64,000 nt of DNA from Microcaldota archaeon (GTDB lineage Archaea; Micrarchaeota; Micrarchaeia; Micrarchaeales; Micrarchaeaceae), in contig JAJZZO010000014.1 in NCBI GenBank assembly GCA_021797495.1, forward strand, positions 49,086 to 113,085, written 5' to 3'. Both the position numbers and the translations under genes were made by a program. Positions within the stretch are counted from its first letter, which is position 1, and each line of letters starts with the position of its first letter. Under the pieces are notes generated by a model. It had not been told where the DNA came from. It was given only the letters and a program-made list of their open reading frames with translations, and made no database searches. Below are positions 16,308 through 25,474 of the stretch, one piece after another.

Positions 16308-19073
16308 TTATATGGACCAGTATTTTTTATTTTTTATGAATTGTTTTTGCGCTTCTATTAGGTCTATGTAAAAAAGCCTGTCTTCACGGCGCAGCATCAT
16401 TAAGGCGCGCGCGGCTGCCCTTGGGCCTACACCATACGTAGCAAGCGCGGCTGCAGCTTTCCAGCCATAAGAAGAGAACAGATCAGCTTCCGACATGGCC
16501 TCGGCAAACTTCTTGTTTTCCGCCCTGTCCAGTTTGCGCCCATTCTTTTTCTTGTCGATCACTGCTTTAAGTTCGTCGGTATAAACCGCAATCATTGGAC
16601 TTGAGCAGCTCGGGCAAACCAGCCTGTGCTTTTCCTTGAGTTCAGATATTTTTTCGGTAAAATAAAAGCCGCAATATGTGCACAAGAGCTTGATGCTCTT
16701 TGCAGCAGTATATTCCACAAATGAATTAAGAAGCTCGTTGCTTGGGGTCAGCGGCATTATCAGTTCTTTTGTGTAGTACGCCGAATCCATTATGGCCTTG
16801 GTCATTTTTGTTATGGTTTCTACTTCGAAAAGCCTTGGGTGCAGTTTACCGCCGCGCATTGAATTTAGGAAAAGTGAAAGATTTTTTATGTCGAAATAAT
16901 TTTCTATTAGCTCCCTTCTGGCTTCTTTGTAGACAGGGCTATCCCTAAAGATGGATATTAGCCTTTTTGTAAGAGACTTTGAAACCTTCGCCTCCCTGTC
17001 TATTATCCCGAACATTTTTGCCACATAAACAAAATGATAGGCGAAAATTTCGGATTTTTCCAGGAATTCGTCTATGACAGCGCTTATCGAATCAGGATTT
17101 ATTGAATAAAGTAATTCCTCTATGTTTATCCTTTGGCTCAGTTCTATAAAAATCATGTACGGAGACGAACGTATATTTATACTCTTGCCGAACCTCTTTC
17201 CTAGCAAATAACCCATTATTCTGGATAACGCCTCGTTCCCAAGGGTCCCCAAGAAAGTATATATTGCGACGTAATCGGGATGCCTTTCTATTATGAACTT
17301 TTCGCCCCGTATCGAATATTCCCTGCATTCCTTGGAGAAACTGTATATCTCGCGTTTCGACTCCGGGTCGTTTACTTTATACTGATCCACGCTCGACGGG
17401 GAATCCAGCATGTCTGAAACGCGGTGCGTAACTTCTATGCTTACTGGTATGTCCTCGCCTGACCAATCAGGAACTGCGCCCTCTATATCGGTTGACGGTT
17501 CCGCATATATCATGGACTCTTCTATGCTTATTACCTTCCATGGAAGGCCCTTCGTTATAAAAATCGTGCCCTCTTCAAGCTTGCTGGCCACAAACTTTTC
17601 ATCCAAGCTCGATATTATTTTGCCTGTAGCTATGTTCCTAACCATGTAACGCTTTGTATCTGGTATTACGCTCAGATGGTCATAATAGTACATCCTTGTC
17701 GCATTTCCCGCACTTATGGTAGAGCCGTCAAAACCGATTAATCTTTGACCCGACATAAATCCCAAAAGTGCAGAAACTTCATTTAACGTTACGTTTTTGT
17801 ATACGTATGAACGTTTTATTATCGTGAACAATTCGTTTAGATTTATTGACCCTTTATCTAGAGTTATACCGCATACCTGATTTGCAAGCACGTCCAACGC
17901 ATTGAACTGGCACCCGTATGTTTCTATCGCGTGGTCCATTGAATTCATTGCAACTGCAGTAGCCTCCAGGGTGTCCATTATACCAGTTGAGAGTATTTTG
18001 CCTATTGGTTTGCCATAAGTGGAATGTCCGCTCCTGCCTACGCGTTGTATAAGCCTTAACGCTTGGCGTGGAGAGCCGTATTGCAGCACTTTTTTTATGC
18101 TGCCTATGTCTATTCCTAATTCCAACGAACTGGTTGCTATCAGGCCTTTTATCTCGCCGTTCTTGAAATCAGATTCCATTCTGATCCTTTCTGATTTTTC
18201 TATAGAGCTATGGTGTACGCCTATCCCGCCAAAAGGCTTTTCTTTTTCCATGTATGTAAGCCTGCTCCCTAAAGCCTCGACTATTTGGCGTGTGTTTGCA
18301 AATATTAATGTTGAGGTGCCAGATTTTATCTCTTCGGCTATGACTTCCAACCTTGCAGCGGACTGGGCATCAAGGCCGAATGTTTCCATAAGCTTTTCGT
18401 CTTTGTGCTTCAGCTCTTTTGGGAAAAGAACATGTAGTTCCGTCTGCTTGGATTCGCCGGAATCTATTATCCTGCATTGCCTTGAACCGCAAAGAAATCT
18501 TGATATTGTTTCGGTATTCCCTACGGTTGCGCTTAAACCTACCCTTACAAAATGCGGAGAGAGTTCTTCCAAGCGCTCCATGGCTAAGGAAAGCTGGGCT
18601 CCCCTCTTATTATAGTATAATTCGTGTATTTCGTCGACAACTACATATTTTACGTTTGACAATGCAGCCCCGAGATATTTTGTAGGCAGTATGCTCTGCA
18701 ACGTTTCTGGAGTGGTTATCATTATGACAGGCGGTTTCCTTGCCTGCTTTGCCCTTTCGCTTGTGTTTGTATCCCCGTGCCTTACCCCCATCGTTACGCC
18801 GAACTCTGAACAAATGCCTTCAAGCCTTAGCAGCATGTCTCTATTCAATGCACGGAGAGGGGTTATGTAAAGCAACGATATACCATTGTCCATGCCGCTC
18901 TTTACTATATCGTTAAGCATTGGCAAAAGTGCGGCCTCTGTTTTTCCCGCACCCGTAGGTGCGACTATTAGCGCGTTTGATTTGGATTCCAATACTGGGA
19001 ATGACATTTCCTGTATTTTCGTGAAAGCCTTGTGGGTCTTAAGAAAAAATGAATATACATCCATTGTGCTCAT
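16308..19073 (-). CDS. lhr: Lhr-family superfamily 2 helicase
   Basis: A 921-aa DExH helicase. Walker A is APTGAGKTEA (38-47), motif II is VVDEIHELYYNKRG, and later motifs include TSSLELGIDIG and QRVGRSGHS. A long C-terminal region follows the RecA pair, with a four-cysteine zinc site (CTYCGFYF...LVCPSC) around residue 790-830. Lhr proteins are 3'-5' helicases that unwind RNA-DNA hybrids and forks in archaeal repair. The start overlaps the stop of the upstream surface-protein gene by ATGA. Confidence 0.9.
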   Translation of the reverse strand: MSTMDVYSFFLKTHKAFTKIQEMSFPVLESKSNALIVAPTGAGKTEAALLPMLNDIVKSGMDNGISLLYITPLRALNRDMLLRLEGICSEFGVTMGVRHGDTNTSERAKQARKPPVIMITTPETLQSILPTKYLGAALSNVKYVVVDEIHELYYNKRGAQLSLAMERLEELSPHFVRVGLSATVGNTETISRFLCGSRQCRIIDSGESKQTELHVLFPKELKHKDEKLMETFGLDAQSAARLEVIAEEIKSGTSTLIFANTRQIVEALGSRLTYMEKEKPFGGIGVHHSSIEKSERIRMESDFKNGEIKGLIATSSLELGIDIGSIKKVLQYGSPRQALRLIQRVGRSGHSTYGKPIGKILSTGIMDTLEATAVAMNSMDHAIETYGCQFNALDVLANQVCGITLDKGSINLNELFTIIKRSYVYKNVTLNEVSALLGFMSGQRLIGFDGSTISAGNATRMYYYDHLSVIPDTKRYMVRNIATGKIISSLDEKFVASKLEEGTIFITKGLPWKVISIEESMIYAEPSTDIEGAVPDWSGEDIPVSIEVTHRVSDMLDSPSSVDQYKVNDPESKREIYSFSKECREYSIRGEKFIIERHPDYVAIYTFLGTLGNEALSRIMGYLLGKRFGKSINIRSSPYMIFIELSQRINIEELLYSINPDSISAVIDEFLEKSEIFAYHFVYVAKMFGIIDREAKVSKSLTKRLISIFRDSPVYKEARRELIENYFDIKNLSLFLNSMRGGKLHPRLFEVETITKMTKAIMDSAYYTKELIMPLTPSNELLNSFVEYTAAKSIKLLCTYCGFYFTEKISELKEKHRLVCPSCSSPMIAVYTDELKAVIDKKKNGRKLDRAENKKFAEAMSEADLFSSYGWKAAAALATYGVGPRAAARALMMLRREDRLFYIDLIEAQKQFIKNKKYWSI

Positions 19074-21055
19074 CTTTTTTTCTTATGCTTGAACTGCATA
19101 TAGAACCAGAACGATGCGATGGCGATTGTAAGGACGGCAATGCCAATTATTATTCCAGGAGTGAGCATTGATATTTGCACATCGCTGGAATATTCAGACT
19201 TTACGCTTGCGGTAAAACCAGAATATGAAACAGTACCTGAAACGTTGCCGTACGGAACGTTAGGTATAGCCACGGTCCCGTTGGGTCCTGTGTATTTGCT
19301 TATTTTAGTGCCGTTTTGAAACGACAAAAGCAGTGTTCCGCTGATGGGTGCGCCGAAAATATTGCGAGTATAAATTGTAACATTATAAACCGGCAGTGTT
19401 ACGTTTATATTTCCGGGGCCTGAAATATTCACATTCGGGTTTACCGGAGTCACGTTTACCCCGTTGAAGTAGAAATAACCGAAACTGCCAGTGCCGGAAG
19501 GCAGGAAAAGTGTTGTGGTGTTATACCTTTTCCCGCGGTAGTAGAAATATTTGATGTTTATTGTTTCGCCAGTCTCGGAAAGGGGGCGCACGTTTACCCT
19601 AAAGGCTTTTTTGAATATTGCGCGTATATTGGCGCTGCTGTTTGCCCTAATGGTTATCGTGCTGTTCGTGTAACCGTCGCTCCATGAGTTAAAAATCATC
19701 TCAGCAGATTGGTTTATCTGGTGTACAATATTCGATAAAGTTAATGTGGCGGTAGAGTTTGCGGCATACCAACCCGAACCTGTGACATTGCCGAATTGCG
19801 CACTGGCGTTTATCAGGTATTGCTTACCCCATATGGCGCTTATGTATTCGGGTTTTGACACTGTAATATTTATTGAAGGAAAATCTATGCTGTTGTTAAA
19901 ACCTTCGAAATGGTATCTGGAACCATCAGTTATACTTACGTTGGTGGCATTAAGGCTTATCTCCGCTGTAGTATCGTTCGCGTACCACCCGGAACCTGTT
20001 GCCACTGCATATTCGCTGGACACGTTTACATAATATTGGGTTTTCCACAGCGCAGTCTCGGTTATGTTTGAAGAGAGCGTTATTCTGGTAGAATTTAAGC
20101 TTCCCGTATAGGAACCCAAGCCCTGGCCTTTCCAGCCAATAAACCTTTCCCTTGTGTTGTTGCCTAGGTAAACGTATTCGGGCTCAGTTAGGTTTATTTG
20201 GGAATAAGGCGTGAACTCGTTGTTCTCCTTATTGCCATAATTTGAATTAATCTTCAAGAAGTAGCCATAGGACCATAATGTGGTAAAGTTTGGAGGTGTT
20301 GGAAGGCCGGAACCTACTTCGAACCTGTTTATGTATGGGCTTATTTCTTTTACACCGTATGTATTCCTCAGATTTTGCAGGCTTCCGGTTCCATATCCCA
20401 CATAGGAATAACCATGGGAAACTAATTCCGGAATGCCGTTTTTATATACCGTCAAGTTTGAAAATATTACCGGCTCCATGTATGTGCTGTTGTTGTTCGT
20501 GTTTGCATACTCGCCAAAAACTGTAGGTGCATTGTTGCCGGAATTCGATGCGCTCAGATTTACCGAACCGACCTCTTTTCCGTTTATATAAATGTTCCAT
20601 GCTCCGCCAGAGTATCTGAACGCATACGTATTGAAAGAGCCGCTTTGACCCACGCTGTCATTAGGACCTATAGAACCGTAGAACTGTGCCGAATCCGTCC
20701 CTGCGGGAAAATATTCCCAGAACCATGAAGGATGCCCTTTTTTTATAAAAACCTTGCCTGCACAAGGGCCAGAAACAGTGCAATTAGTCGGATAGTACCC
20801 TGTTTGGTTTGAAATTTCGTAACCTACTTGTATGAAAGCGCCATTGCTTAGAAGCTCGCCCGCCCAAAAGCCGAAAGAGCCATACTGCAGGTTTTGAGGG
20901 TATACAGTTTCGATGTTTATGGACGCACCTTGGTTATGTGAATAGTTCTGGGACGCCCTAACCCCGCTTTGGAACCAATATTGCGCGCTGGCGCTGTTGG
21001 CAAATACTAAAAACGAGATAATTGAGATTATTAAAACCGCTTCATATCCTCTCAT
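19070..21055 (-). CDS. Large secreted/membrane-anchored surface protein with repeats
   Basis: About 661 aa. An N-terminal signal segment (VLIISIISFLVFANSASA) precedes a Tyr/Asn/Ser-rich exterior with dozens of NXS/T sequons. A single C-terminal membrane helix (IIIGIAVLTIAIASFWFY) ends in a basic tail, so the protein is anchored facing out. At least three repeats of a ~65-residue unit (cores VATGSGWYANDTTAEISL and NVTGSGWYAANSTATLTL) resemble beta-grasp or InlB-type B repeats. The N-terminal ~200 residues look like a jelly-roll, lectin-type domain. It may be an adhesin for host contact and a substrate of AglB. It is unexpected in an operon with dtdA and lhr. Confidence 0.85.
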   Translation of the reverse strand: MRGYEAVLIISIISFLVFANSASAQYWFQSGVRASQNYSHNQGASINIETVYPQNLQYGSFGFWAGELLSNGAFIQVGYEISNQTGYYPTNCTVSGPCAGKVFIKKGHPSWFWEYFPAGTDSAQFYGSIGPNDSVGQSGSFNTYAFRYSGGAWNIYINGKEVGSVNLSASNSGNNAPTVFGEYANTNNNSTYMEPVIFSNLTVYKNGIPELVSHGYSYVGYGTGSLQNLRNTYGVKEISPYINRFEVGSGLPTPPNFTTLWSYGYFLKINSNYGNKENNEFTPYSQINLTEPEYVYLGNNTRERFIGWKGQGLGSYTGSLNSTRITLSSNITETALWKTQYYVNVSSEYAVATGSGWYANDTTAEISLNATNVSITDGSRYHFEGFNNSIDFPSINITVSKPEYISAIWGKQYLINASAQFGNVTGSGWYAANSTATLTLSNIVHQINQSAEMIFNSWSDGYTNSTITIRANSSANIRAIFKKAFRVNVRPLSETGETINIKYFYYRGKRYNTTTLFLPSGTGSFGYFYFNGVNVTPVNPNVNISGPGNINVTLPVYNVTIYTRNIFGAPISGTLLLSFQNGTKISKYTGPNGTVAIPNVPYGNVSGTVSYSGFTASVKSEYSSDVQISMLTPGIIIGIAVLTIAIASFWFYMQFKHKKKR

Positions 21056-21791
21056 ATTCAACACCCATGCTGTTAAGCTTGTTTATAATCGGGATCCTTT
21101 CGGCAGACGATAGGCTTTTCCATTCTATAACTGCGATTTCAGGCTTTGGGTAGGACATTTGGAAAGCCTGGTCAAGCATCTCAGCTTCTTCGACATAATA
21201 CCTGGGCATTATGTGCGCAAAGGCATAGCCGCTTTGCAAAGCCAATTTTGTAAACCTGGATGCATAGTGGTTGCCACCTATGCCAACAGCGATGCGTTTG
21301 GAATTGTTCCCCATTTCCAGGGAGCCAATTAGGGATTTTGCAAGTATTTCTGCCATTTTAGGATTTTTTATCACATCTTCGTTGCCTCCGACTTCCGCGA
21401 AAAAGGACCGCTTTCTTGTATACGGACCATGATGCGTGGCTTCGAAAGTTACCTCCATGCCCGGAGCAGCGAGTTTTGACATCTGGAGCAGCACGTTAAG
21501 CATTTCTATCGGAGATGCCATGCTCAATGAAAATGGATTGCCTCCCAATTCCGCTTTTGCAGACCAGTTCCCTTCGGAATGGACGGTAAAAGAGGCAACA
21601 TTTTTGCTGCTTACGTGCTTGCTCATGAATATTGCGGGTTCTGATACTGCGTCGGGCAATGCAGATCTTACCAGTTCGTTTTCGACCTTTACCAATTCGC
21701 ATATGCCTTTTGCGTTTCCGGAAGTGCCACTGATATATGAGTAGGAATTTCGTGATACTGTATCGATATCGTTATATATTATCGAAACCAT
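21042..21791 (-). CDS. dtdA: D-aminoacyl-tRNA deacylase, archaeal type
   Basis: A 249-aa protein of the archaeal/plant GEK1 family: SFTVHSEGNW (around 67-76), VTFEATHHGPYT (114-125) and AVGIGGNHYASRF are the conserved zinc- and tRNA-binding blocks. It releases D-amino acids wrongly attached to tRNA. Its end overlaps the start of the surface-protein gene by about 14 bp, and it is the first gene of the minus-strand run that extends down to endA. Confidence 0.9.
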   Translation of the reverse strand: MVSIIYNDIDTVSRNSYSYISGTSGNAKGICELVKVENELVRSALPDAVSEPAIFMSKHVSSKNVASFTVHSEGNWSAKAELGGNPFSLSMASPIEMLNVLLQMSKLAAPGMEVTFEATHHGPYTRKRSFFAEVGGNEDVIKNPKMAEILAKSLIGSLEMGNNSKRIAVGIGGNHYASRFTKLALQSGYAFAHIMPRYYVEEAEMLDQAFQMSYPKPEIAVIEWKSLSSAERIPIINKLNSMGVEYERI

Positions 21792-21851
21792 TTTCTACAC
21801 AAAGGCAGATTTATTCTTTTGGCTATTTAGTGCTTTTGATATGTGGTAAGT

Positions 21852-22160
21852 ATGGGCAGGAAATTTGCACGTAACATTGAAGATTTTATATGCATGAATT
21901 GCGGTGCGCACGTTAAAGGCAATGGTTACACCGACCATTGCCCTGTTTGTCTGTACAGCATGCACGTTGATATAAATCCCGGAGACAGAAAATGCACGTG
22001 CCTTGGGGTAATGAAGCCCGTGAGGTCTTCCCTGGACAGGGCTGGCAGCTTTACCATAGAGTATGTTTGCACAAAATGCGGTGCCAGAAAGAGGGTCAAG
22101 GCAGCACCCAATGACAGCAAGGATGTGCTGATGGCGTTAGGGTCCAAGACTGACATTTGA
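21852..22160 (+). CDS. RNHCP-domain zinc-finger protein
   Basis: About 102 aa. The RNHCP-type block RKFARNIEDFICMNCG...YTDHCPVCLYSMHVD covers residues 3-45, giving two CxxC pairs, with a further CTCLG and VCTKCG pair later on. Four cysteine pairs suggest two zinc sites and probable RNA or translation-related binding; the function of the family is not established. The ATG at 21852 is preferred to the GTG at 21843. It precedes nuoA by 57 bp but has its own spacing and TATA-like ACATATTTAG follows it. Confidence 0.8.
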   Translation: MGRKFARNIEDFICMNCGAHVKGNGYTDHCPVCLYSMHVDINPGDRKCTCLGVMKPVRSSLDRAGSFTIEYVCTKCGARKRVKAAPNDSKDVLMALGSKTDI

Positions 22161-22216
22161 AAGCGATAACAAAACATATTTAGCAGTGGCAAGACATATA
22201 TGATAAAGGTAATTGG

Positions 22217-22576
22217 ATGCTTTACAATTACATAGCGCTTGTGCTTTTCGCGCTTTTCGGAATATTTATCCCAACGTCGTTCTTATTTACGGCCAAGCTT
22301 CTTGGACGGCGATACAAGCCAAACGATGTAAAAGAGGCGCCTTACGAGAGCGGAGAAGAATCGATAGGGGGAAGCAGGGACATAGATACTGAATATTTCC
22401 CTTTTATCATGCTGTTCCTTCCTTTCGAAGTCATAGCAATACTGGTTCTCGTATTGTCTTATGCTGCCGGCATCATGGGCAAATACCCCGGGCTTTACAT
22501 GATACTGTTGCTTTTGTCCGCAACCGCGTTTTCTATAGTTGGCTACAAGGCCATAGATGATAATCATGGAGAATGA
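22217..22576 (+). CDS. nuoA: NADH-quinone oxidoreductase subunit A
   Basis: A 119-aa protein with three membrane helices. The loop KEAPYESGEESIGGSRD corresponds to the conserved cytoplasmic E-x-Y-E-C/S-G loop of NuoA/ND3, here with Ser where many have Cys, and is followed by EYFPFIMLFLPFEV. It belongs to the membrane-proximal part of complex I. A TATA-like element at about 22183-22190 starts the nuoABCD unit. It overlaps nuoB. Confidence 0.9.
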   Translation: MLYNYIALVLFALFGIFIPTSFLFTAKLLGRRYKPNDVKEAPYESGEESIGGSRDIDTEYFPFIMLFLPFEVIAILVLVLSYAAGIMGKYPGLYMILLLLSATAFSIVGYKAIDDNHGE

Positions 22577-23195
22577 ACAAGCGCCTTACAGCAAGGAGGA
22601 ATTCGAAAACGCAGAGCAGGAAATGAACAGCCTGCTCCAGAATAGCCTTAAAGGCAGGAAGGTTCAAACAAACGCCATGTTCCTGAAATTGAGCGATTTT
22701 GTCAAGGCCAGGGCATCGGGACTGATAAAATGGAGCGCGGAAAAATCGCTTTGGCCCCTGCAGTTCGGATTGGCATGCTGTGCAATGGAACTCATGGATT
22801 TCGGCGCTGCACGAATAGATGCGGAGAGGAAGGGTTACTTGCTGTTCAGGGGAACGCCGAGGCAGTGCGATGTCATGATAGTTGCAGGATGGGTGACAAA
22901 ATCTATGGTTCCAAGGGTAAAAAGGCTTTACGAGCAGATGTCTGAGCCCAGGTATGTTATAGCTTATGGCGAGTGCGCCACTTCCGGCGGGCCGTGGTGG
23001 GAAAGCTATAATATAGTCAAAGGGATAGACCAGGTGTTGCCTGTGGATGTTTATGCCATAGGATGCCCGCCGAAGCCTGAAAATCTTTTCGGTGCGCTCA
23101 TGAAATTGCAGGACAAGATAGGTGGTAAGATTGCAGGAGATACAGAAAGAAGCATTACTGACGAGCCTAGAAGATATGAAAAAAAAGGGGTTTGA
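22566..23195 (+). CDS. nuoB: NADH-quinone oxidoreductase subunit B (cluster N2)
   Basis: About 209 aa. The N2 cluster ligands are visible: the tandem cysteines in FGLACCAMELM, then YGECATSGGPWW and IGCPPKPENLF. WPLQFG and the arginine-rich RGTPRQCDVMIVAG also match NuoB. The subunit passes electrons to quinone at the NuoB/NuoD interface. I chose the ATG at 22566, preceded by ATGAT and four bases; 22557 is the alternative. Its 3' end overlaps the likely start of nuoC. Confidence 0.92.
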   Translation: MENEQAPYSKEEFENAEQEMNSLLQNSLKGRKVQTNAMFLKLSDFVKARASGLIKWSAEKSLWPLQFGLACCAMELMDFGAARIDAERKGYLLFRGTPRQCDVMIVAGWVTKSMVPRVKRLYEQMSEPRYVIAYGECATSGGPWWESYNIVKGIDQVLPVDVYAIGCPPKPENLFGALMKLQDKIGGKIAGDTERSITDEPRRYEKKGV

Positions 23196-23502
23196 CTACC
23201 TCAAGGGCATAACAGCGGTCGATTACAAGGACCATTTGGAGGTAGTGTACATATTGTTCAACACCGAAAACAAAAAGCAGGAGGTTGTCACTGTAAACCT
23301 CAAGGACAACAACTCCATACACACAGTGATACGGCTTTACAAATCCGCGGATTGGCTCGAAAGGGAGCTTTCTGAGATGTTCGGCATAACCATATTGGGA
23401 AGGGAAGCACCAAGGCTGCTTTTGGAGAAATGGAACGGCGCGGATGCCCCCTTGAGGAAGAGCTTCGAATGGGGAAAGGATTACAAAAGGAATACACCAT
23501 GA
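23122..23502 (+). CDS. nuoC: NADH-quinone oxidoreductase subunit C
   Basis: A 126-aa short NuoC: GITAVDY and IRLYKSADWLERELSEMFGI are the family signature (WxERExxDxFGI-type), followed by LLLEKWNG-like and PLRKSF sequence. It is the 30-kDa scaffold of the peripheral arm. The start is uncertain: GTG at 23122 gives a 74-bp overlap with nuoB, and internal starts at 23131 (TTG) or 23176 (ATG) are possible. Its stop overlaps nuoD by ATGA. Confidence 0.88.
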   Translation: MVRLQEIQKEALLTSLEDMKKKGFDYLKGITAVDYKDHLEVVYILFNTENKKQEVVTVNLKDNNSIHTVIRLYKSADWLERELSEMFGITILGREAPRLLLEKWNGADAPLRKSFEWGKDYKRNTP

Positions 23503-24596
23503 GCATAATGAGGATAAACGTAGGGCCAATACATCCGAGCACGCACGGAGTGCTCAGGCTTATGGTAGACGTAGATGGTGACAGCATAGTTGACGTCAAT
23601 ACGCACATAGGTTTCCTCCACAGGGGGGTCGAAAAGCTCATGGAAACCAGGATGTACATGCAGAATCCATCATATACTGAAAAAATGGATTACGTTGCCC
23701 CGCTTGCATGGGACGACCTGTACGTTCACGCTGTGGAAATAGCCCTTGGCAAAGAGGTGAAGGAAGCCGCACAATACGCCAGGGTAATACTTGATGAATT
23801 CCAGAGGATAGCGAGCCATCTGCTGTGGCTTGGCACTTTCTGCAACGACCTTGGGCAGATGTTTACCCTATTCATGTGGACGTTCAGGGAAAGGGCCGAG
23901 ATAATAAAGTTTTTGGAAGACATAGCAGGAAGCAGGATGTTCTACGTCAACATAAGGGTTGGGGGACTTTGGAAGCCCCTGCCCGCAGATTTCAGGGAAA
24001 GGGCTTACAAGCTCGCGGATTACATAGAAGGGCACATCAGCCAATACCCTGAGATACTGGACAAGAACCCTGTATTCAGCGAAAGGACAAAAGGCATAGG
24101 CAGGCTAAGCCTTGAAGACGCAATAAACATGGGAGCTTCCGGGCCGGTGCTGCGTGCATCAGGATTGGAATACGACACCAGAAAGGCCATGCCGTATTAT
24201 GTTTATGACAGGGCGAAATTCGACGTGCCCACAAGCTCTTCCGGGGACGCGTATGCCAGATATAGAGTAAGATTCGAGGAGATGAAGCAGAGCTTATCAA
24301 TAATAAGGCAGATGCTCGACAATTTCCCGAAGAACGAGGATGTCGTAGGCATGCCGATAAAACTCATAGGCCCTCAGGCAAAACCCGATCCTGTAATACT
24401 GAGCCATGAACTGCCCAGGGGCGAAGGAATAATATACATGATACCCGACAAGCAAAAACCGTACCGCATATACATGAGATCGCCTACGTACATGAACCTC
24501 TCGCTGCTGAGCCATCTCTCGAAAAACCACAAATTTGCGGATTTGTTTTCAATATTGGGAAGCCTTGACGTAATAATGGCCGAGATTGACAAGTGA
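23499..24596 (+). CDS. nuoD: NADH-quinone oxidoreductase subunit D
   Basis: A 365-aa NuoD: NVGPIHPSTHGVLRL at the start is the quinone-site loop with its conserved His, followed by HRGVEKLME, RIASHLLWLG, GSRMFYVNIRVGG and, near the end, RIYMRSPTYMNLS. It forms the quinone cavity with NuoB. The ATG at 23499 overlaps the nuoC stop. No nuoH, nuoI or later subunit follows; the next genes are on the other strand. Confidence 0.92.
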   Translation: MSIMRINVGPIHPSTHGVLRLMVDVDGDSIVDVNTHIGFLHRGVEKLMETRMYMQNPSYTEKMDYVAPLAWDDLYVHAVEIALGKEVKEAAQYARVILDEFQRIASHLLWLGTFCNDLGQMFTLFMWTFRERAEIIKFLEDIAGSRMFYVNIRVGGLWKPLPADFRERAYKLADYIEGHISQYPEILDKNPVFSERTKGIGRLSLEDAINMGASGPVLRASGLEYDTRKAMPYYVYDRAKFDVPTSSSGDAYARYRVRFEEMKQSLSIIRQMLDNFPKNEDVVGMPIKLIGPQAKPDPVILSHELPRGEGIIYMIPDKQKPYRIYMRSPTYMNLSLLSHLSKNHKFADLFSILGSLDVIMAEIDK

Positions 24597-24624
24597 CAAG
24601 TAGGAGGTTGAAACATTTATCTGT

Positions 24625-24768
24625 TCATTTATGCTGCTCGTCCGCCCAAACAAAACGGTAGATATTATCGCGCTCCTTTACTATGGCTACCGGCCTTGCG
24701 TTCTTCGAGTCGTTTTCGAGGAACCTTTCAAGCTTCCAATACCTTATTCTCTTTATAGGATTAAGCAT
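24625..24768 (-). CDS. 47-aa conserved-looking small protein
   Basis: A short frame of 47 aa starting MLNPIKRIRYWKLERFLEND and ending FVWADEQHK. The composition is protein-like: basic and aromatic at the N-terminus, mixed at the end. Its ATG follows a GAGGTG-containing leader, and it is the last of three closely spaced minus-strand frames (25222 to 24625). No function was recognised; a DNA- or ribosome-associated microprotein is possible. Confidence 0.5.
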   Translation of the reverse strand: MLNPIKRIRYWKLERFLENDSKNARPVAIVKERDNIYRFVWADEQHK

Positions 24769-24779
24769 GCATAAACACC

Positions 24780-24926
24780 TCAAAAAGTTTCATCCTTGTA
24801 TTTTTCCTTAAGGTATTTTCTTATTACCTTATAGTACAAAAGCTCCGCGGCCTCTTTTATTTCTGAATCGTTTTTCATGTAGTTCTTTACTGCCTTTTCA
24901 ATCTCTTTGTTATTCCTGAACATCAT
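24780..24926 (-). CDS. 48-aa small helical protein
   Basis: A 48-aa charged, helical protein (MMFRNNKEIEKAVKNYMKND, ending KYLKEKYKDETF). The start overlaps the stop of the upstream gene by ATGA, the coupling used throughout this genome, which supports it as a real gene. No family was recognised. The Lys/Glu-rich amphipathic pattern would suit a helical hairpin. Confidence 0.55.
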   Translation of the reverse strand: MMFRNNKEIEKAVKNYMKNDSEIKEAAELLYYKVIRKYLKEKYKDETF

Positions 24927-25222
24927 TTCATCGCCTTTTTGAGCTCTATCGCACTTACGAATTTCCCGTATCTGGGACCTGCAATACTTGCTATTGATTT
25001 TTCTACGTTCTCGTATGTTTTCTCATCAAATTTCGCTTTTACCATGTAGCCTATCGAACCCTCTGTGACGCAGACCTCCTCTACGTCGTCTATGTCAATT
25101 AGCCTGTTGGCGAGATCGTTTATGTCTGTGTTCTTCTGCGGCTTTATGAAGAAGAAACTGTGCAGGAAGTCATCCCTGCTGCGCAACCTATACATTCTCT
25201 TTGTTTTCTTATCCAATCCCAT
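24923..25222 (-). CDS. Small Lrp/AsnC ligand-domain-like (ferredoxin-fold) protein
   Basis: A 99-aa protein. The pattern LHSFFFIKP...INDLANRLIDIDDVEEVCVTEGSIGYMVKAKF is that of the beta-alpha-beta RAM/ACT-like domain of Lrp/AsnC regulators, without a helix-turn-helix. Stand-alone versions bind small molecules or pair with full-length regulators. It heads a three-gene minus-strand unit. A large Lrp-like regulator lies divergently at 25587, making a functional link possible. Confidence 0.6.
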   Translation of the reverse strand: MGLDKKTKRMYRLRSRDDFLHSFFFIKPQKNTDINDLANRLIDIDDVEEVCVTEGSIGYMVKAKFDEKTYENVEKSIASIAGPRYGKFVSAIELKKAMK

Positions 25223-25474
25223 ATTTTTACCCCTTTATTAATGCAAAAAGTTTGAAAATAGAAAAAGATTTTTGTAAGGAAACCGAAAAGGTGGGTAACC
25301 AGGAGGCAGCGAAGTTGCATGGTGGGCACTGTAGAACATAGGAAAATTCAGATATGAAACTAATACTTTCCATTCCCGACCCCCTGGCTTGATTAATATT
25401 ACGGCATAGCTTTTATAAATAGGTATACGGCTAATAAGAGTTACTATTGTAATAAACAGAGTAAAAATTGATTT

